Below are positions 23,965 through 37,091 of a stretch of DNA of 64,000 nucleotides, in pieces. Source of the stretch: Sipunculus nudus (taxonomy: Eukaryota > Annelida > Sipuncula > Golfingiida > Sipunculidae); the NCBI GenBank assembly GCA_026874595.1, contig CM049315.1:35914164-35978163 (forward strand), written 5' to 3'. Positions within the stretch are counted from its first letter, which is position 1; every line of letters begins with the position of its first letter. The translations under genes were made by a program, and so were the position numbers. The notes beneath the pieces were generated by a model, which was given only the letters and a program-made list of their open reading frames with translations, did no database searches and was not told the origin of the DNA.

Positions 23965-26030
23965 TTTTGTGCATAAAAATAATTTTTTTATATGAAAACA
24001 GTGTTGTTCAGTTTCTCAGTGCCCGATCAAACATTAACAATCTATATGACTTAGCATCGTCTATTCCATTCGCCATTACTCTTAACCTTTATCTAACAAT
24101 AGTATCGGCTCCTGGCGGTAAAAAAGTACACGGACATGTCTGGGATGTTCGCAATTACGGGTGTTCTAAATTAAGCGCAAATCACGTCCCGTGAAAAGCG
24201 CGAAAATATAAAACCCCTCTTACAAATCACGTCCACAGTGTTCCATCTATATCTAATGTTAAATCGGAGTATGTATAGAAGCTATAGATTTCCGCTGCCT
24301 CAGAAAACATTAAATAAAACAGGTTATTGAATATATTGTCTTAATGCTGACTGAGCAGTTTTAACTTACTAGTTCCCATTGCGTGTCAATGTAATAAATA
24401 AACACTGTCACAAAACATGTCCGTCGACAAATATATGAGAAACACGAGCAAATCAGTCAGCGCCTAATGTATATACATATTAATTTTGTGCTGTATATGC
24501 AATTATTTGAATATTTAACCTAGTTTCTGCGTGTGAGATGAAGGGCTACTTTTAAAGTCTGTTAAAAAACGTTTTGCTATTGCAGGGATGTATACTTTCT
24601 CGTAGAATGTATATCATTTTGGCCAAGGCGTGGGACTACGGAGCAAAAGCTTCCCCATGAAGAAACACGCCAGTGCCTCAATGGCATAATGATGAAATCT
24701 CAGAGTTAGAACCTCCGACATACGTCTTAATTACATGATATACCTAACATTCCTAGTAAAATCTACATTCCAGAAAGCATAATAATAACATGTTAATTTA
24801 ATCGTACGGTTCATTTCAGGATTCAGTTTTACACGCAATATTAGGGTTAGTGTTTTTTATTGTAGAGGAAGGACACATCGAGACCTAAGGCATAAGAACT
24901 TAAATGAAAATATATGTCATTTTAATTCAACTCCAAATTATTCTAAAAATGTCATCCATGAAAATGGTAAATAAATGAAACAAAAGAGGTTTCATATAAT
25001 TGGCCTCTTTAAATGAGTGTTAAAAATGTGTCATACACGTAAGGATATTGACTAAATTATCTGCAGAAAATGAAAATAATGCCTTATACATTTGACAAAT
25101 ATTTCTAAATGAAGGTAGGCCCATACCAATTTACTGTAAAATTCCAATCTGGACCCAAATGGGTACAAGCCAAAGTAAATCACTAAATCAGAAACAGCAG
25201 TATGCACACGTGGTACTCAGCGCATCTAGGTTGTACTTTGCTGTTCTAAATGTAGAATATGCAGATGTAAACCGAAATGTTTAGACACATGCAAATCGTC
25301 GGTTTTCTCACACCGATAACATTGCACATATAGCAAACGGAGTTTAGACAATATAAGACTGTACATCTAACAAAGCACTCACAAACACAGTTGACTTTCG
25401 ACATTGATTGCTCTTTCTGCCGTGTTCCTTTGTTCCCTTGTTGAGATATACAGGTATTAGCAACTGTACCACTTGCAATTGCCATATTTGGCCAGTTTTA
25501 CAAAGTGGCCCACTGCTATGCGTGCTCGTCTTTTACTCGTATACTTGTTATAATTAAATGGACAAATTATCTGACCTTGCTGTTAACCAGATAATGGATA
25601 TGTATCACTGAGACATATTAAATATAAATCTTTGGAAGAAGTAATTGAAGCATGTAATTTCCTTCTACTCCTTTATATAAATCATATAACAGAAGAGGGT
25701 GAATATATTCATATTTAAATTTATGTTGGTTAAATGCCCTTCTACATACCGAGAAGCCTGGATGTTCATCCACCCCTTCAAGTGTACGAACAGTTTCTTG
25801 AAGATGTTTTGCCCAGATCTGTGTAGGTTGAAAGACTGGCATTAGGTATGATTTGTAGCAACGAATATTTACCTGACCGAAGTTTTTCAAGCAATATATC
25901 AAACGACAACGAATATAAAATTATTCAGGCACTGCAAACCCCGATATTACTTTAATTTACCATGCATTCTAGGAAAATTATAGATGTAATGCATTTCCCA
26001 ACCCCTTCTACAACGTTATCACTAGTATGT
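23965..26030. other. Intergenic AT-rich DNA, no gene recognised
   Basis: A 94-codon minus-strand open frame at 25618-25902 has no recognisable family. Confidence 0.35.
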
Positions 26031-26564
26031 GTATCGTAAGTATGTTTTTGTCCATATCGCTTTGGTTTCTGCATAGCAACGATGCAACAGCAAGAATGTA
26101 ATCATTTCCTCTTTGATGTCGTCAAGAACAGGTTGGATGATAGAAGGGTCCATTTTTCGGTCATTCATTACTTCAGTGAATAAGTCCAAGAAGTAATCTG
26201 CCTCTTCACTCTCTCTGGAAAATAGAGCACCTATAATGTTCAAGAACTTGTGTATCGCAATCTTGTTCACTCGAACTCGGGGAAATAAGAATACCTGCTT
26301 TCTTTCCTAGCTTGTGTTTTGCACTCTTTTTTTCTTGGCAATGTCCAGAAAATAGAACGTATGCAAAGTTTAAGAATTTTTTTTATTGAAACAGTTGTAT
26401 ATATTTTCATCACTACAGCACCAGAGATGAGTAATAACACAGGTAACTACTGCTTAACCATTTGCCAACACTCGGTTAAAAACCGTACATAAAACAGCTG
26501 ACAACCAAACACTGCATGGAATTTTATAATATTGATGCCGACATGCACTAGACAATGTTTAACG
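26030..26564. repeat. Left arm of a diverged inverted duplication
   Basis: The stretch matches the reverse complement of about 30858-31320: the methyltransferase last exon, its upstream intron (TCTATTTTC.GGAC..TGCCAAGAA in reverse) and the words GCCAACACTCGGTT and ACAGCTGACAACCAAACAC. The arms are about 500 bp and lie 4.3 kb apart. Confidence 0.6.
26035..26230 (-). pseudogene. Histamine N-methyltransferase-like last exon, broken copy
   Basis: On the minus strand the exon starts after an ATTATAG acceptor at 26231 and reads GALFSRESEEADYFLDLFTE, then a DDIKEEMIT stretch. After that the frame departs: the family's final strand is lost through a small deletion, and only an ETKAI-like trace remains in another frame. 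It aligns with the terminal exon at 22307-22506 and with the plus-strand copy at 31115-31318. Confidence 0.65.
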
Positions 26565-26944
26565 TTGCTTTAGTTCTAGTACACGTTGCCTCCTTGCAAG
26601 CACTATTCCATTACAAACCCTTTATCTCTCTACGAAGTTTGATAAATTCTTCTTCAGTTCAAAGCTTTATGATTTTGTGTATTCTAATAACCGAGATATG
26701 GCACCTGGGCGAGAGGTTTTTTTTTTTTGTTTCTACTTAACTGAAAATATACGTTTTATTTCACGTTGAACCAATGTAGACACATATTTGAATCCCAATC
26801 GGATTGACGAACAGATAGGCAGACGGCGAACAACAAAGAGTGATCGCTAAAACCATTCAAGTACATTTGGACTCTAAAGGGTTAGTGCCTTGGGCTGTCA
26901 TTAGGGCAAAGGGTATTTAATGTATTTCGAATCTGACGTCATGA

Positions 26945-27095
26945 CGTCTAAGTCCCACGTGAAAGAAAACATGCTTCTCTTGTTTAAGGGATGCACCGTT
27001 CATCTAACAATTTTGCCATGTTTTCAACCAAATAAATCTGTGAGAAGGACAAACACGCCCCTCATTGTTTTTTATACCTTATAGACACCATGAAC
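26945..27095 (-). pseudogene. Histamine N-methyltransferase-like middle exon, broken copy
   Basis: On the minus strand the segment QIYLVENMAKLLDERCIP is readable around 26990-27045 and aligns with MYLVENMEKVLADRGIPF of the exon at 14472-14621. A one-base deletion just upstream and several stops destroy the frame. Its position between the other two minus-strand copies confirms gene order. Confidence 0.55.
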
Positions 27096-27284
27096 TGTTG
27101 AACACACTTTACCACATCATGCGTGAGGGGTACTGTGAGATAAATTTATCTGGGGTCGAATATTAACAAAAACAGATTTGATAACAAGTATATATTGTAC
27201 CGTGTGGTAAATGATATCAGTGGAAAGATGAGAGTTCTCACTTGTCCATGCGAAATAAGTAATATATCCCGTCTTGGGTTAACT

Positions 27285-27530
27285 ATTATCTATGGCCATC
27301 TAAACACATCATCAATATAACATAAAGCGTCGATGATGTGAATCAAGAAGTAGGGACCCCTACAGTCAGGTCCAGGAATGACTGTATAGTCTGTGTGTAG
27401 AAGTTGAATTTTATTTCTCTGAAAAGACGGGCTTCAGATATTTTGTCCTTGAATATCTGCACGCGTGACTCATTCGGGCACACAACAGTGAAGTACTGGC
27501 ACAGGCCGATTTTAAGTTACCAACGTTACC
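27285..27530 (-). pseudogene. Histamine N-methyltransferase-like core exon, broken copy
   Basis: On the minus strand the readable parts are PNESRVQIFKDKISEARLF, FNFYTQTIQSFLD and, in a second frame, IHIIDALCYIDDVF. These align with 13812-14135. A one-base shift near 27360 and later stops make it non-functional. It retains a leucine codon where the plus-strand gene has its premature stop. Confidence 0.65.
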
Positions 27531-27534
27531 TCAC

Positions 27535-30468
27535 GTCACAAACAAATATGGACATCCTAAGTTGTAATAGCAGAACGTGTGCCTGCAAATGAAGTTGAAC
27601 ATACAGAGTTCAACATTCCCATATTTCTTTCCTCCAAATGTTATTCTCAATGAATTTTTATATAATGCCTTGGATTAAATTTCATGCAAAAGCATGAAAA
27701 AGATAGGCAACATGGCACGGGACGGTCTATGATACCCTTAACGATTCCTACATAAAGAGGACAGGAGCGTGCGTTCAACGTGCCAGTCATCTAAACGTCA
27801 TTGTGGTAGGGAGAGGTGTCGTACAAACAGTAGGCCTATAGTGCCTTTTATTTCTAAATCATTTTGCCAGTCTCTCCACATGACCTTCAATAAATGTCGT
27901 CCGTGTCTTCAGCATGCTGACTTTGCTTAAGACCCGTACTGTAAACACAGGAATGCCCTCCCTTCGTGACATTATTTTAAAGAATTACGGCACGAGTGCC
28001 GCACAACTCTAAAGCGCTGCCCGAAGCGATTAAGAAAATCACGTTCGCTCTCGCACTCGAGGTAGCAAACGTGCACATGGAAATGCTCTAGTGATAATAC
28101 CAGAGAAGCTCTTTTTTATCGCGTTTGCTCTCACGTTCACGTTTATGGAAACGCAGTTTTAGGGTTTAGAAGATATCGGACGTAACCTCATTGGTAAGAT
28201 ATAAAACAAAACCCTGATAACTGGATGAAGACTTAAGTATCCTGCAAAAAAAATGCATCAAATCATACATGTTACCATCCAAGTGGTTACTATAGCAGGG
28301 GCAACCTATGTTTCTTTTCCAAATGTTTGATTATATTTTAGTAATATAATCAGAATTTCAATAAATACTGACTGTTTTAAATGATTAGAATGATGAAAAT
28401 TGGAGCGATCGGAGGTGGGTGGGTATTTTATCTCTTGACAAAATAGTTGTATAATTATGAAAAGTAAAATGCGTATACATACATTTACAAATATAAAGTT
28501 GATTAAGTATAACATGAAACCATGAAAGTGATTTTAACGAAATGTTCAGTTTCGGGGTCGATATTATTTCGTTGTTAAATTGAATTCAAGTAAGAGATAC
28601 GTTGTTGATGACACTAGTGCCTCAAGCTATTTTATCCGCATTTAATGCCATAAAATCGAATGAGTTAAGTCCTAATTATGAAATTATTTGAAATGATGCC
28701 CACCTTGAATATATCAGGCAGGGACAAAATTAAACGCAAGATCAAAAATAAGAAAGCATACATTACTACACGTGATGTAAAAGAATTTTTGTATGGCCAA
28801 TATCTTCCTGTACATGTAATATTATCCTACGAAAAATAAATGAGAAGCAAGGATTTTTTTGCACATTTAGATCCACTTTTACTGTTTTATAACAAAATTA
28901 TTAAAACCCTCCTAAAAGATGTGTATTATTTTTTCGCCATGTGGAAACCAAACCATTTCATATTTAAAATTCACAGATACGCTGAAAACGTTAATAGTCA
29001 GGGTTAATAGAGGTAAATGTATTTTATTTCCTTTCTACACATCGAACGGTCACGTTGTGTCTGTTACATTTGTCTGTTAAAAGGCCACAAAAATATCAGA
29101 ATAATATATGAAGAAAGGGGTATTGCATGAAACAGCTATTACAAATCCACTCTTTAAAAAAAAGTACCCTCTGGACCTATTTCGCTGCTGGAGATACGTT
29201 AATGAAATCGAAGCATGTTAAATTATTTAATTTTTTATCTGTAAATATTGATTTATATCAAAATCTACAACAATTTAAGGTATCTTCTTGTTGATTTGGC
29301 TCTCCTTCTCTTCATCAGGAAATGTGTGTAACAGAATAATTTCGAAAATGTCTTAGTAGATCACGAATCTTAAATCGGATTTAAGGTAGCCCCTAGCTGC
29401 TAAGCGCAAAGATTATCCTATTACAGTTTTAGACAGTAGTAAGCAAATAAAAAGGAACCTAAGATTATAAACTTAGGAATAAATATTTCCAGTTCTCTTA
29501 CTAGGTGTGTGGTTAAATGTGCAAGTAAATTCTGTCTAATGGAAATTATGTAACCTTTCAAGAAAGTTATCGAAAACATCATTTTCTCAATATCGCTATT
29601 CTGTTTGTAGTTCAAAGAATTTAAAGCTCAAAAGTAAAGATATAGCTTCTCTCACCACTGCATATCATAAAGGTTTGTGAAATGTTTGGGTATCCTGCCA
29701 ATAGTACATAAAACTATTGCAATAAATGTAGCCGGGAAAAAAAAAATGAAATGCCCTTTATAAAAATCGTAACCGTAAGACCTAGAAACTGCTAACCCTA
29801 TATTCAGAGAAGTCCATAAAAATCTCCTTGGAAGGATGAAATTAGGTCTCTGTTACCTATATCTTCGGAGCTATGGGTATTGTAAGTAACCCCCCGCCCC
29901 CGAATAATAAAATATTTGATACAAAAACACCAGTATCTGTATAACTAATACACTGATGGCCATGATTTTACGCATGCACATTGATCATGGAATGATTAAT
30001 CAGTTCTTGCAGACTGGTGGCTCCATCTGGATTTGTTTATTTTTAATGCACATTTTCTCTATTTTTGAGACCTTCAAAGTTGCGGTCCTACGTTTAGTGT
30101 GCCCAGAACGTAACCGTTTGACCTGGAATCTTCTTACTTGACATCCAGGGAGGTCCATATAAAGTCGCCTTTGAAACTTGAAACTAGGTCCATATTCAGC
30201 TACGCGTCAAGACACCCTTGATCACTTGTTTAGTTTGTATTAGCTTCACCATGAGAATATTACAAATTAATCAAAAAGTGCTAAAAAAGTGCTAACGTTT
30301 TATTACTCGATATATGTTGAGTATCAACTCAGTGTCAGTTCAATATTAACTTCGTACCATAGCAAAGACTATGAAATCTCTTTTAAAATTAACAGTCCTG
30401 ATGTTGCCGTGATATTTATATTGTCTTAATTAGTATATAATTTTATAATGAGTAGGTTATTCGTTACC
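27535..30468. other. Intergenic AT-rich DNA, no gene recognised
   Basis: Short open frames only, and no splice-framed exon was seen. Confidence 0.35.
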
Positions 30469-30705
30469 TTATGATTGTGATATATTCACATAAACTGGTG
30501 CAAAGACGGGTTTCACGAGCTGTTTGCACTTCCACATATTTGCAAAAAGAATAAAAGTTAAAGTTAGCACAAAAGCTGAACGTATGTCATGAATTGGACT
30601 TTGCTCTTCATCTGTGTTGGGGTCATCGCATAGACCATTCATGGCATTTGAAGCGATGATTTCTATGGATCCTATGCTTAAAAAACTGCAAAAGAACATT
30701 ACCAA
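30469..30705 (-). CDS. Unrecognised candidate exon with one hydrophobic segment
   Basis: A minus-strand open frame of 78 codons follows an acceptor-like TTCTTTTGCAG. It encodes an acidic stretch (DDPNTDEEQSPIHD), then a membrane-like segment (SAFVLTLTFILFANMW), then KCKQLVKPVF. The codon mix looks less random than its neighbours. No family was recognised and it may be chance. Confidence 0.2.
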   Translation of the reverse strand: MVMFFCSFLSIGSIEIIASNAMNGLCDDPNTDEEQSPIHDIRSAFVLTLTFILFANMWKCKQLVKPVFAPVYVNISQS

Positions 30706-30857
30706 GGTAAGTCCATCACCTGAAGTTCAAACATTTTAACACCAGGATAATGTTATGTTGCAGTTTGACGTTGGCAAGTGTAATTAGTTGTTTAATTATT
30801 AATTAATTAATTAAATATTAAATATATTAAATATTAAAATAATTATTAATGTAGAAA

Positions 30858-31320
30858 TATTAAACATTGTCTCGTGCATGTTGGCATCAGTGTTATCAAA
30901 TTAATTCCATGTGTTTGGTTGTCAGCTGTTTCATATCCCGGTTTTGAACCGAGTGTTGGCAGATGTTGACAATTTATAGATTTATTTAAAAGATCTTAAT
31001 TTTTGTTTATGCTCTATTTTCCGGACAGTGCCAAGAATCATATTTCAAAATACAAATTAAGAAAAATAGTAGGTTTTCTTTTTTCCAGAGAGAGTAGACA
31101 ATTTTCCAAAACACAGTTTACAAGTGCTCTATTTTCCAGTAACAGTAAAGAGGCACATTATTTCTTGGAATTATTCACCGAGGTAAAGGACGTCCCAAAA
31201 AATGGACCCTTCTCTGAATCAACCTGTCCAAGACGACATCAAAGAGGAAATGATTACAGTCGATGTAAAAACACTTTTAAAAGACTGGTGCTGCATCTTG
31301 CGGAAACCAAAGCAATAAGG
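30858..31320. repeat. Right arm of a diverged inverted duplication
   Basis: Reverse-complement partner of 26030-26564. It includes GTTTGGTTGTCAGCTGTTT and the methyltransferase last exon copy. Confidence 0.6.
31115..31318 (+). pseudogene. Histamine N-methyltransferase-like last exon, frameshifted copy
   Basis: The first half reads SALFSSNSKEAHYFLELFTE followed by VKDV. Near 31225 the frame shifts, and the second half (DDIKEEMITVDVKTLLKD, then WCCILRKPKQ and a TAA at 31316) is only readable in another frame. Both halves align with the terminal exon at 22307-22506. No core or middle exon was found upstream, so this is an isolated relic. Confidence 0.65.
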
Positions 31321-33640
31321 AGAAAGTCCATATTCACGATTAAGATAGTAGCGAATAACGGTGAAAAAGGGACTAGAACTGGGAAATGCATTATATTTTT
31401 TATGAGCTTAAACTGTTGAGTAAAGTAAATTACTATCGGGTTTTGAAACGGCTGAAGAATGTTATATACCTAGTCGTTTGATATGTTGCATAAAAAACTT
31501 ATATATCGGTCTTGTAATTATAACCGGTACAGTATTAATGTCATGGCTAACAGAGAAAATAATTTAAAATGTTAGATAAACAAAGGTTTATGTAAGAATT
31601 TGCATTAATAGCTTGCTTGCAAGATATGGCATATAATTTTCTGAAATATATTGTTAAATGCGTAACTGGGATCTGCAGACAAGAAAGACGTATGCTTCAT
31701 TTTTTACGATATAAATGTCAGCAACCATGTAATATTGGGATAGTTGTTCATTTACTGAACACAAATTCAACCTAACAGCATTTCAGCTAAAGGTCGATTA
31801 ACGAATACGGCGCTTCTGTGAGCTAAAAGTCCCGTTTATAATCCAATATACATTTTTCTACTGGTATGAAGAATTGCACTTAAAAAAGATACCTTTAGAA
31901 ACACGTTCTCTTTGATAATAAATACATTCTTATCCAAGATCAATTAAACTTTGATATGGCCAAATAAAGAACTATACTTACATTCATTTGTCATTGTATG
32001 GCATACGGCTGAAATCGCCAATGTACAGCTGTCAGAATACATTGTATAAATATATGTACAAAGCAGATGGAAAATAGTTCTCTTTGTGATTAAACCCAAA
32101 TTGACAGTGCATGTCAGGTCTATAGATGTGGCTCAAATGGGGTATACTTTGATATCTTTCAGGTCATAATATATAAATTAAAAATTTCAATATAACAGAC
32201 AAGCTCATTTGATGTACATTGTCTGCCTTTGCATTACTAAATTGTCTGTGTTTAAACCTCTAGGAAGCAGCAGTGACTCGTACAATAAATGAAGCCGTCC
32301 CTATACTTTATTGATCTTCCACCCACTAAAACACATAGTTCCCGGATAAAGACTGCCACAGGAACGATGGCATTCAAGCAAGGTATGTGTAGGTTTACCT
32401 AATTAATACACATACCACATTAATTGTCTTTCCGAATGGTTATGGGCCATAGGTGGAAAACAGTTATAGGATGATACGCCTTTTCTAGAGACGCTATTAA
32501 TAATGTCAAGCTCACATAAGTGATAAAGGAAACATATTAACTTATCCTTTTCGCTCTTCGAGGTCTTCGCTGGTCATTTCTTACTACCGAATATCTCATA
32601 AGTAAATTCGACTGTTTATGTGTCCTCGAATATGCCGGTCTGAACAAAGGATGTACTGTAGGTTGCTCTTCATGGAGACGGTAAAAAGTATCTCAGAACG
32701 AATCGACATTAGAGGAATCAATGGAATATACATTGGTCAAAATAAACACAATCAGGTTCATGCCTACATGTTATTGTCTTATGTTTGGAACCACCGATTA
32801 AAGAAAATTTGGAATATTATAAAGATATCCAGTGTTCGCAAAATATTAATATAAATATTTGGTTAAAACATTCTAGGGCCAGCACACTATATAAAGCAAT
32901 CTAGATAAGTAAACTAGGCCATTGCAACGTTTATTCAGTTGCCATTCAGCTGAAATCGCGAATAAGTAACAAAGGGGAAATATCCATCAGAATTAACGGT
33001 AATTCGGTTAAGAAGTAATTGTTCTCACGATCTTTCCATGATAACGACCCCTTTAAAATCATTATGGGAAAAGTGTAACAAGTGAAACATGTTTTTCCAA
33101 AAGGCTATTCAATTGATTTACAGCCATGTTTTTATCATAACAAGGAGCTGCTTAAAAATTACGAGTCGTTCTCATGGCAACCTATTCTACATAGCGTCGA
33201 ATATTTTCCTGTACATTGAAGGCTAAATGAATTTAAGGGTTTTTGATCAGTGAGTCCCATACCTACAGGGAACATATATTTATATAATTATATTTACCTA
33301 ACAAGAAGAGTTTAACGTTACTTATGTCTGGATATTCTGTTAGACCAGGTTGGAGCGTTTATCTATGTACAACAAAGCGTGTCAGATGTTCAATCAGTTA
33401 GGCATAAAATCAAGCCGTGTTGGCGACGTTTTTCTAATACTGGTAACAGTGAGTCTGGTATATAAAGTAACATACACTGAAAATGTCAATATTAAAGCAT
33501 ATACTTTTCAGCTATACATCAAGGCTTTTACGTGAAACAATTTACTCATGGGCCATGATGCTCAGTTGAATTAAAGGAACCTTTAACAATGGGAACATGG
33601 CTCCCAGCGTGCTCAAATTCATGCATTTTCGTATAGACCT
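31321..33640. other. Intergenic DNA, no gene recognised
   Basis: Open frames of 61-78 codons at 32618 and 33350 have no recognisable motif. Confidence 0.35.
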
Positions 33641-33699
33641 TGTGCATATATCAAGTGACCTTATTCTACATCAAGCTGCTGCCATTCTGACCATCTGAG

Positions 33700-33895
33700 T
33701 GTAAAAGCATGTTATTTCACAAAGCTTGCAGAATATAGGTCACAGTCACACTTTTTCTGGTTTTTACAATAACCTCCCTGAATCTTCATCTTATTAACAT
33801 TTTCTAGGTCAAACTGTAACTAATATTGCAAATCTGCCGTTTTGGGTGATCAAATCATGTTCTTTCACATATCTTGCAGAATATAGGTCACTATG
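33700..33895 (+). repeat. Two-copy direct repeat, ~148 bp period
   Basis: CATGTTATTTCACAAAGC followed by TTGCAGAATATAGGTCAC recurs about 148 bases later as CATGTTCTTTCACATATC followed by TTGCAGAATATAGGTCAC. Confidence 0.65.
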
Positions 33896-34832
33896 ACCTG
33901 ATTTCAGTTTTTTTTATAATAACTATTCGCTGACATGGTAGAAATGTTACAATGTTTCATATTTTACTTATAACTTAAGCGGGTTTTCTCCATGTAAAAA
34001 TGGTGAGTTACAAATCCACCTTGACAACCAGACCCAACATTTTAATACACGCGGCTTTCAAGTTTTCATTCGATATATCGATTCGTTGAGTTGGATAGAG
34101 ATTATTCGGAGTCAAATGATGACATTTAATACGATACACTTCAGTAGTTAGCGTATGGTTGCTAATGATTAGGAATTCTTATATTTTCATTCTGCTCTGT
34201 TGTAACGAAATTGCTTATTGTTCATTCATTTGCAGCTTCTTTTTTTGGCGTCTTTGTGGCTGTGACGGGTCTATATCTGACAGATGGTATACCATTTATG
34301 AATAAATAAAAACATCTTATACTAATATACGTAATTAGCCACGTTATGTAAGATTTCATTTTGGGAAACGTATCTAGCAATAATGAATTTATGATGATAC
34401 TCTGTGCATAATTTCAGCTGTATAGTCTCATTCTTTATTTCATGATCAGGAATGTAAACCTATCATCCCGATATTATTTTTTCAAATTATTCCTCAAATA
34501 CCTAAATAATAGGCCTAATTTCTAAAGTGCCTAGTTATTATTTTCTAGGCATAGCTTCTATACGGATGTCGGATATAGACTATAAAAATACATAAAAAAT
34601 ATGCCGACCATGTCAAGATAACAATTTCGAAAACAATGGACAGAGTGCAATATCGGCTTTTATATATAAACGTATGTAGATTGCGTCGGATGAGAAATAT
34701 TGTCATCCAAAGTCACATTTACAGTATATGCAGAACGTGGGAACACTTGGGCGGATATCAATAAAAACATTTATTTCTGACTGACCATTTTAATATAATA
34801 TTTCAACCAATTTTAACGAATCGTTTCGTAAG

Positions 34833-35055
34833 GGTACAAATACTCAATTATGGGGAGAGAATACGCTGGGACAGTTGACACAACAGTAACAGATGACAAG
34901 TGTCAGCGCTGGGCTGACCAGTACCCTCACAGACACTCGACGCATCTGGAAGAACTACCGGATGAGACGCTCCCGGACGCAGCCAACTTCTGTCGTAACC
35001 CTGACAACAGAGAATCCTAAAATCAGGACTGAGTCGTGCGTTGTCCCTATGTGTG
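34833..35055 (+). pseudogene. Kringle exon 1, broken (internal deletion)
   Basis: Readable kringle features are GREYAGTVDTT, KCQRWADQYPHRHS, and an AANFCRNPD segment, then after a frame change TTENPKIRTESCVVPMC and a GGTAAG donor at 35056. Kringles fold through six cysteines. Here the first appears to be a tyrosine codon, and the fourth, in the conserved PWCYT, is missing. Roughly seven codons between RNPD and TTENP have been lost with a frame change. The deletion is confined to this exon. It is judged a dead domain. Confidence 0.65.
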
Positions 35056-35545
35056 GTAAGAAAATAAGGGATAATCTTATCCCCAGATTCCATCCAATGA
35101 TTAAATCCCCCTGTTAAATATGGTAAGCGGAATAATATTTTTACCATTATTTGAATTAAATTCAATGTATTATATTTGTTTATCAAGTTGTTAACAAATG
35201 TGAACATCCCCGAAAGTTAAGCCCTGTGAACATTGTAACATCAATCGATTCTTGAAAATATTTGATCAAAGTCCATTTATAAAACCTAGTATTATTGTAT
35301 GCTAAGCGACTGATTTCAGATATATTTGGTCCTGTCTTTTGAAAATAGTAATTTCTTTATGTTAATTTGCATATGATCACTTTTAGTTGGCGATGTAACA
35401 GAATGGTAGCTTAGCTCATACTAAATGATATTCTAAAAATATTTGTTACAGTTTTGATCGAATGGACAGGACATTTTTTATATATATTATGCTTTAGCTC
35501 TAGCTTTGACTATTACGAAATAATTAATATTTTTATTGCTTCCAG
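35056..35545. other. Intron between kringle exons 1 and 2
   Basis: AT-rich, with nothing recognised beyond the splice borders. Confidence 0.5.
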
Positions 35546-35795
35546 AATGTTATTACACGGAAAGGGGAATTAACTATCTTGGTACCTTGAATAATATACG
35601 AAAAAGGATATTTTTGTCAGGATTGGATCAAAGCCCTGCCACATGTTCATCTGGATAAGAAAGATGAAATGTTCCCCGAAAAATCGGTTGAAAAAGCCAA
35701 GAACTATTGCAGGAATCCGACAAATGATGTTCGACCTTGGTGTTACACAGAATACATACTTGAACGAAAAAACTATTGCGACGTTACAATATGCC
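35546..35795 (+). pseudogene. Kringle exon 2 with a one-base insertion
   Basis: The exon lies between ATTGCTTCCAG and CGTGAGT. It is 250 bases long where a phase 1-1 kringle exon should be divisible by three. The start reads ECYYTERGINYLGTLNN. After an A5 run near 35605-35609 the rest (GYFCQDWIKALPHVH, KNYCRNPTNDVRPWCYTEY, NYCDVTIC) is in the next frame. All six cysteines are present across the two frames. One extra A in the homopolymer explains everything, so it is either a recent frameshift or a sequencing error. Confidence 0.75.
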
Positions 35796-36933
35796 GTGAG
35801 TATATAAAAAATATATATAAATATTAATTTATATATATATTAATATATATATATATATTGAATTATATATATAAAATAAAAATAGACCTTGACCTCGAGC
35901 CACAAAGACACAACTGGGTCTAAATTTTTTAGACCGTCTATGACGGGACGTAGCATGGTATACCAACGATCTGTCCGTCCGTCCATCTGTATGTCCGTCG
36001 GTTAACTTTTAGTGTCTCCCCGATAACTTACCAATAGATTATCCCGCCCGAGTTCGAATTTGGGTAAAATTCACATATATTTAATAAGGTCGGAGTTCAC
36101 TGGGCTACTTTGTTACGTGCATAATTAATAACTTAACATTTAACGCCCCCAAAGTTATTGACACATAATATTGACTTAAAATGTTTTAAAAATCGAGGTT
36201 TTAATCTCATTACTGCAGTTACAAACGTAAATTCCTGTAAAAATATTGATTTAATACGTTTGTACTGGTATTTGTTTCTTTACATGCATATGTAATCTCA
36301 TTTCAATAATTCTTATGTAATACTTTTTTTTCAACGACTTTGTTTTCTCATTCAGTATGTATGCTTATTGCGTATAGGCCATGGCCATCATTGTTACTAT
36401 TTTCACAAATGAAACTTGTATTTCTGCACATACTTCTAAGGTCTTATTTTTAATGTATATATGATATTGTTGAACAGTTTCTCATGTCACATGGCACATG
36501 TGTAAGTGACCATTTGTCAAAGAAGAACCGGACCACATGTTAGGCACTGGCTTGGGGCGATCGTGTGCGACTATACGCAGTTCCGAAACATGTTCCGAAA
36601 GATTTTTATCCATAACACCATAAAAATAATGGTTCTATATATTAATAGCATACCGCGATGTATGTGATTTTCCGTATCTCCAGATTTCCGATACCACCGT
36701 CCGAACTGTCGTATTCGCCCCAAACCGTGCGTAATTGCTATTAGTTTCTCATATGAATTACATTTTTATCGAAATAAACGCATATGTAATGAGATCAGGT
36801 ATCACAAGGTCTGCGACGGGCGTATTATGCTCTAATTGCGGTGCTTTTGTTATATTTGATGGTCTACCACAATATCAATATGATTTGATATTCTATCAGT
36901 GTAACAATGCACGAAAATTCCTGTGCATTTCAG
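35796..36933. other. Intron with degenerate AT repeat and GTCC-rich dispersed repeat
   Basis: 35812-35880 is imperfect (TA)n. 35930-36005 contains GACGGGACGTAGCATGGTAT and a CTGTCCGTCCGTCC tract of a kind often dispersed in mollusc genomes. No exon was seen. Confidence 0.45.
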
Positions 36934-37091
36934 CATGCTCTAACGACGTTCTAGGAACAAAATACCGAAGAGACATTTTTCAGACACAAAGCGGCCTCAC
37001 TTGTCAAGAATGGTCGTCACACAGTCCACACTGTGGTGTTATACCATGGACCCGTTAGTCAAGTCAGAAAGCTGTGGTGTACCGTCATGTC
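36934..37091 (+). pseudogene. Kringle exon 3, broken (about 91 bp deleted)
   Basis: The exon starts after GCATTTCAG in phase 1: ACSNDVLGTKYRRD, then SGLTCQEWSSHSPH. It then jumps to WCYTMDPLVKSESC and CGVPSC in another frame, followed by a GTAAGC donor. The region that should carry the middle loop and FCRNP (third cysteine) is absent. The length of 158 bases against about 249 and the non-triplet loss show an internal deletion. Both splice sites survive. The domain cannot fold normally. Confidence 0.75.

Noticed and set aside
25618-25902. 94-codon minus-strand open frame downstream of the methyltransferase pseudogene
   Set aside because: No resemblance to the C-terminus of that family or any other I know.
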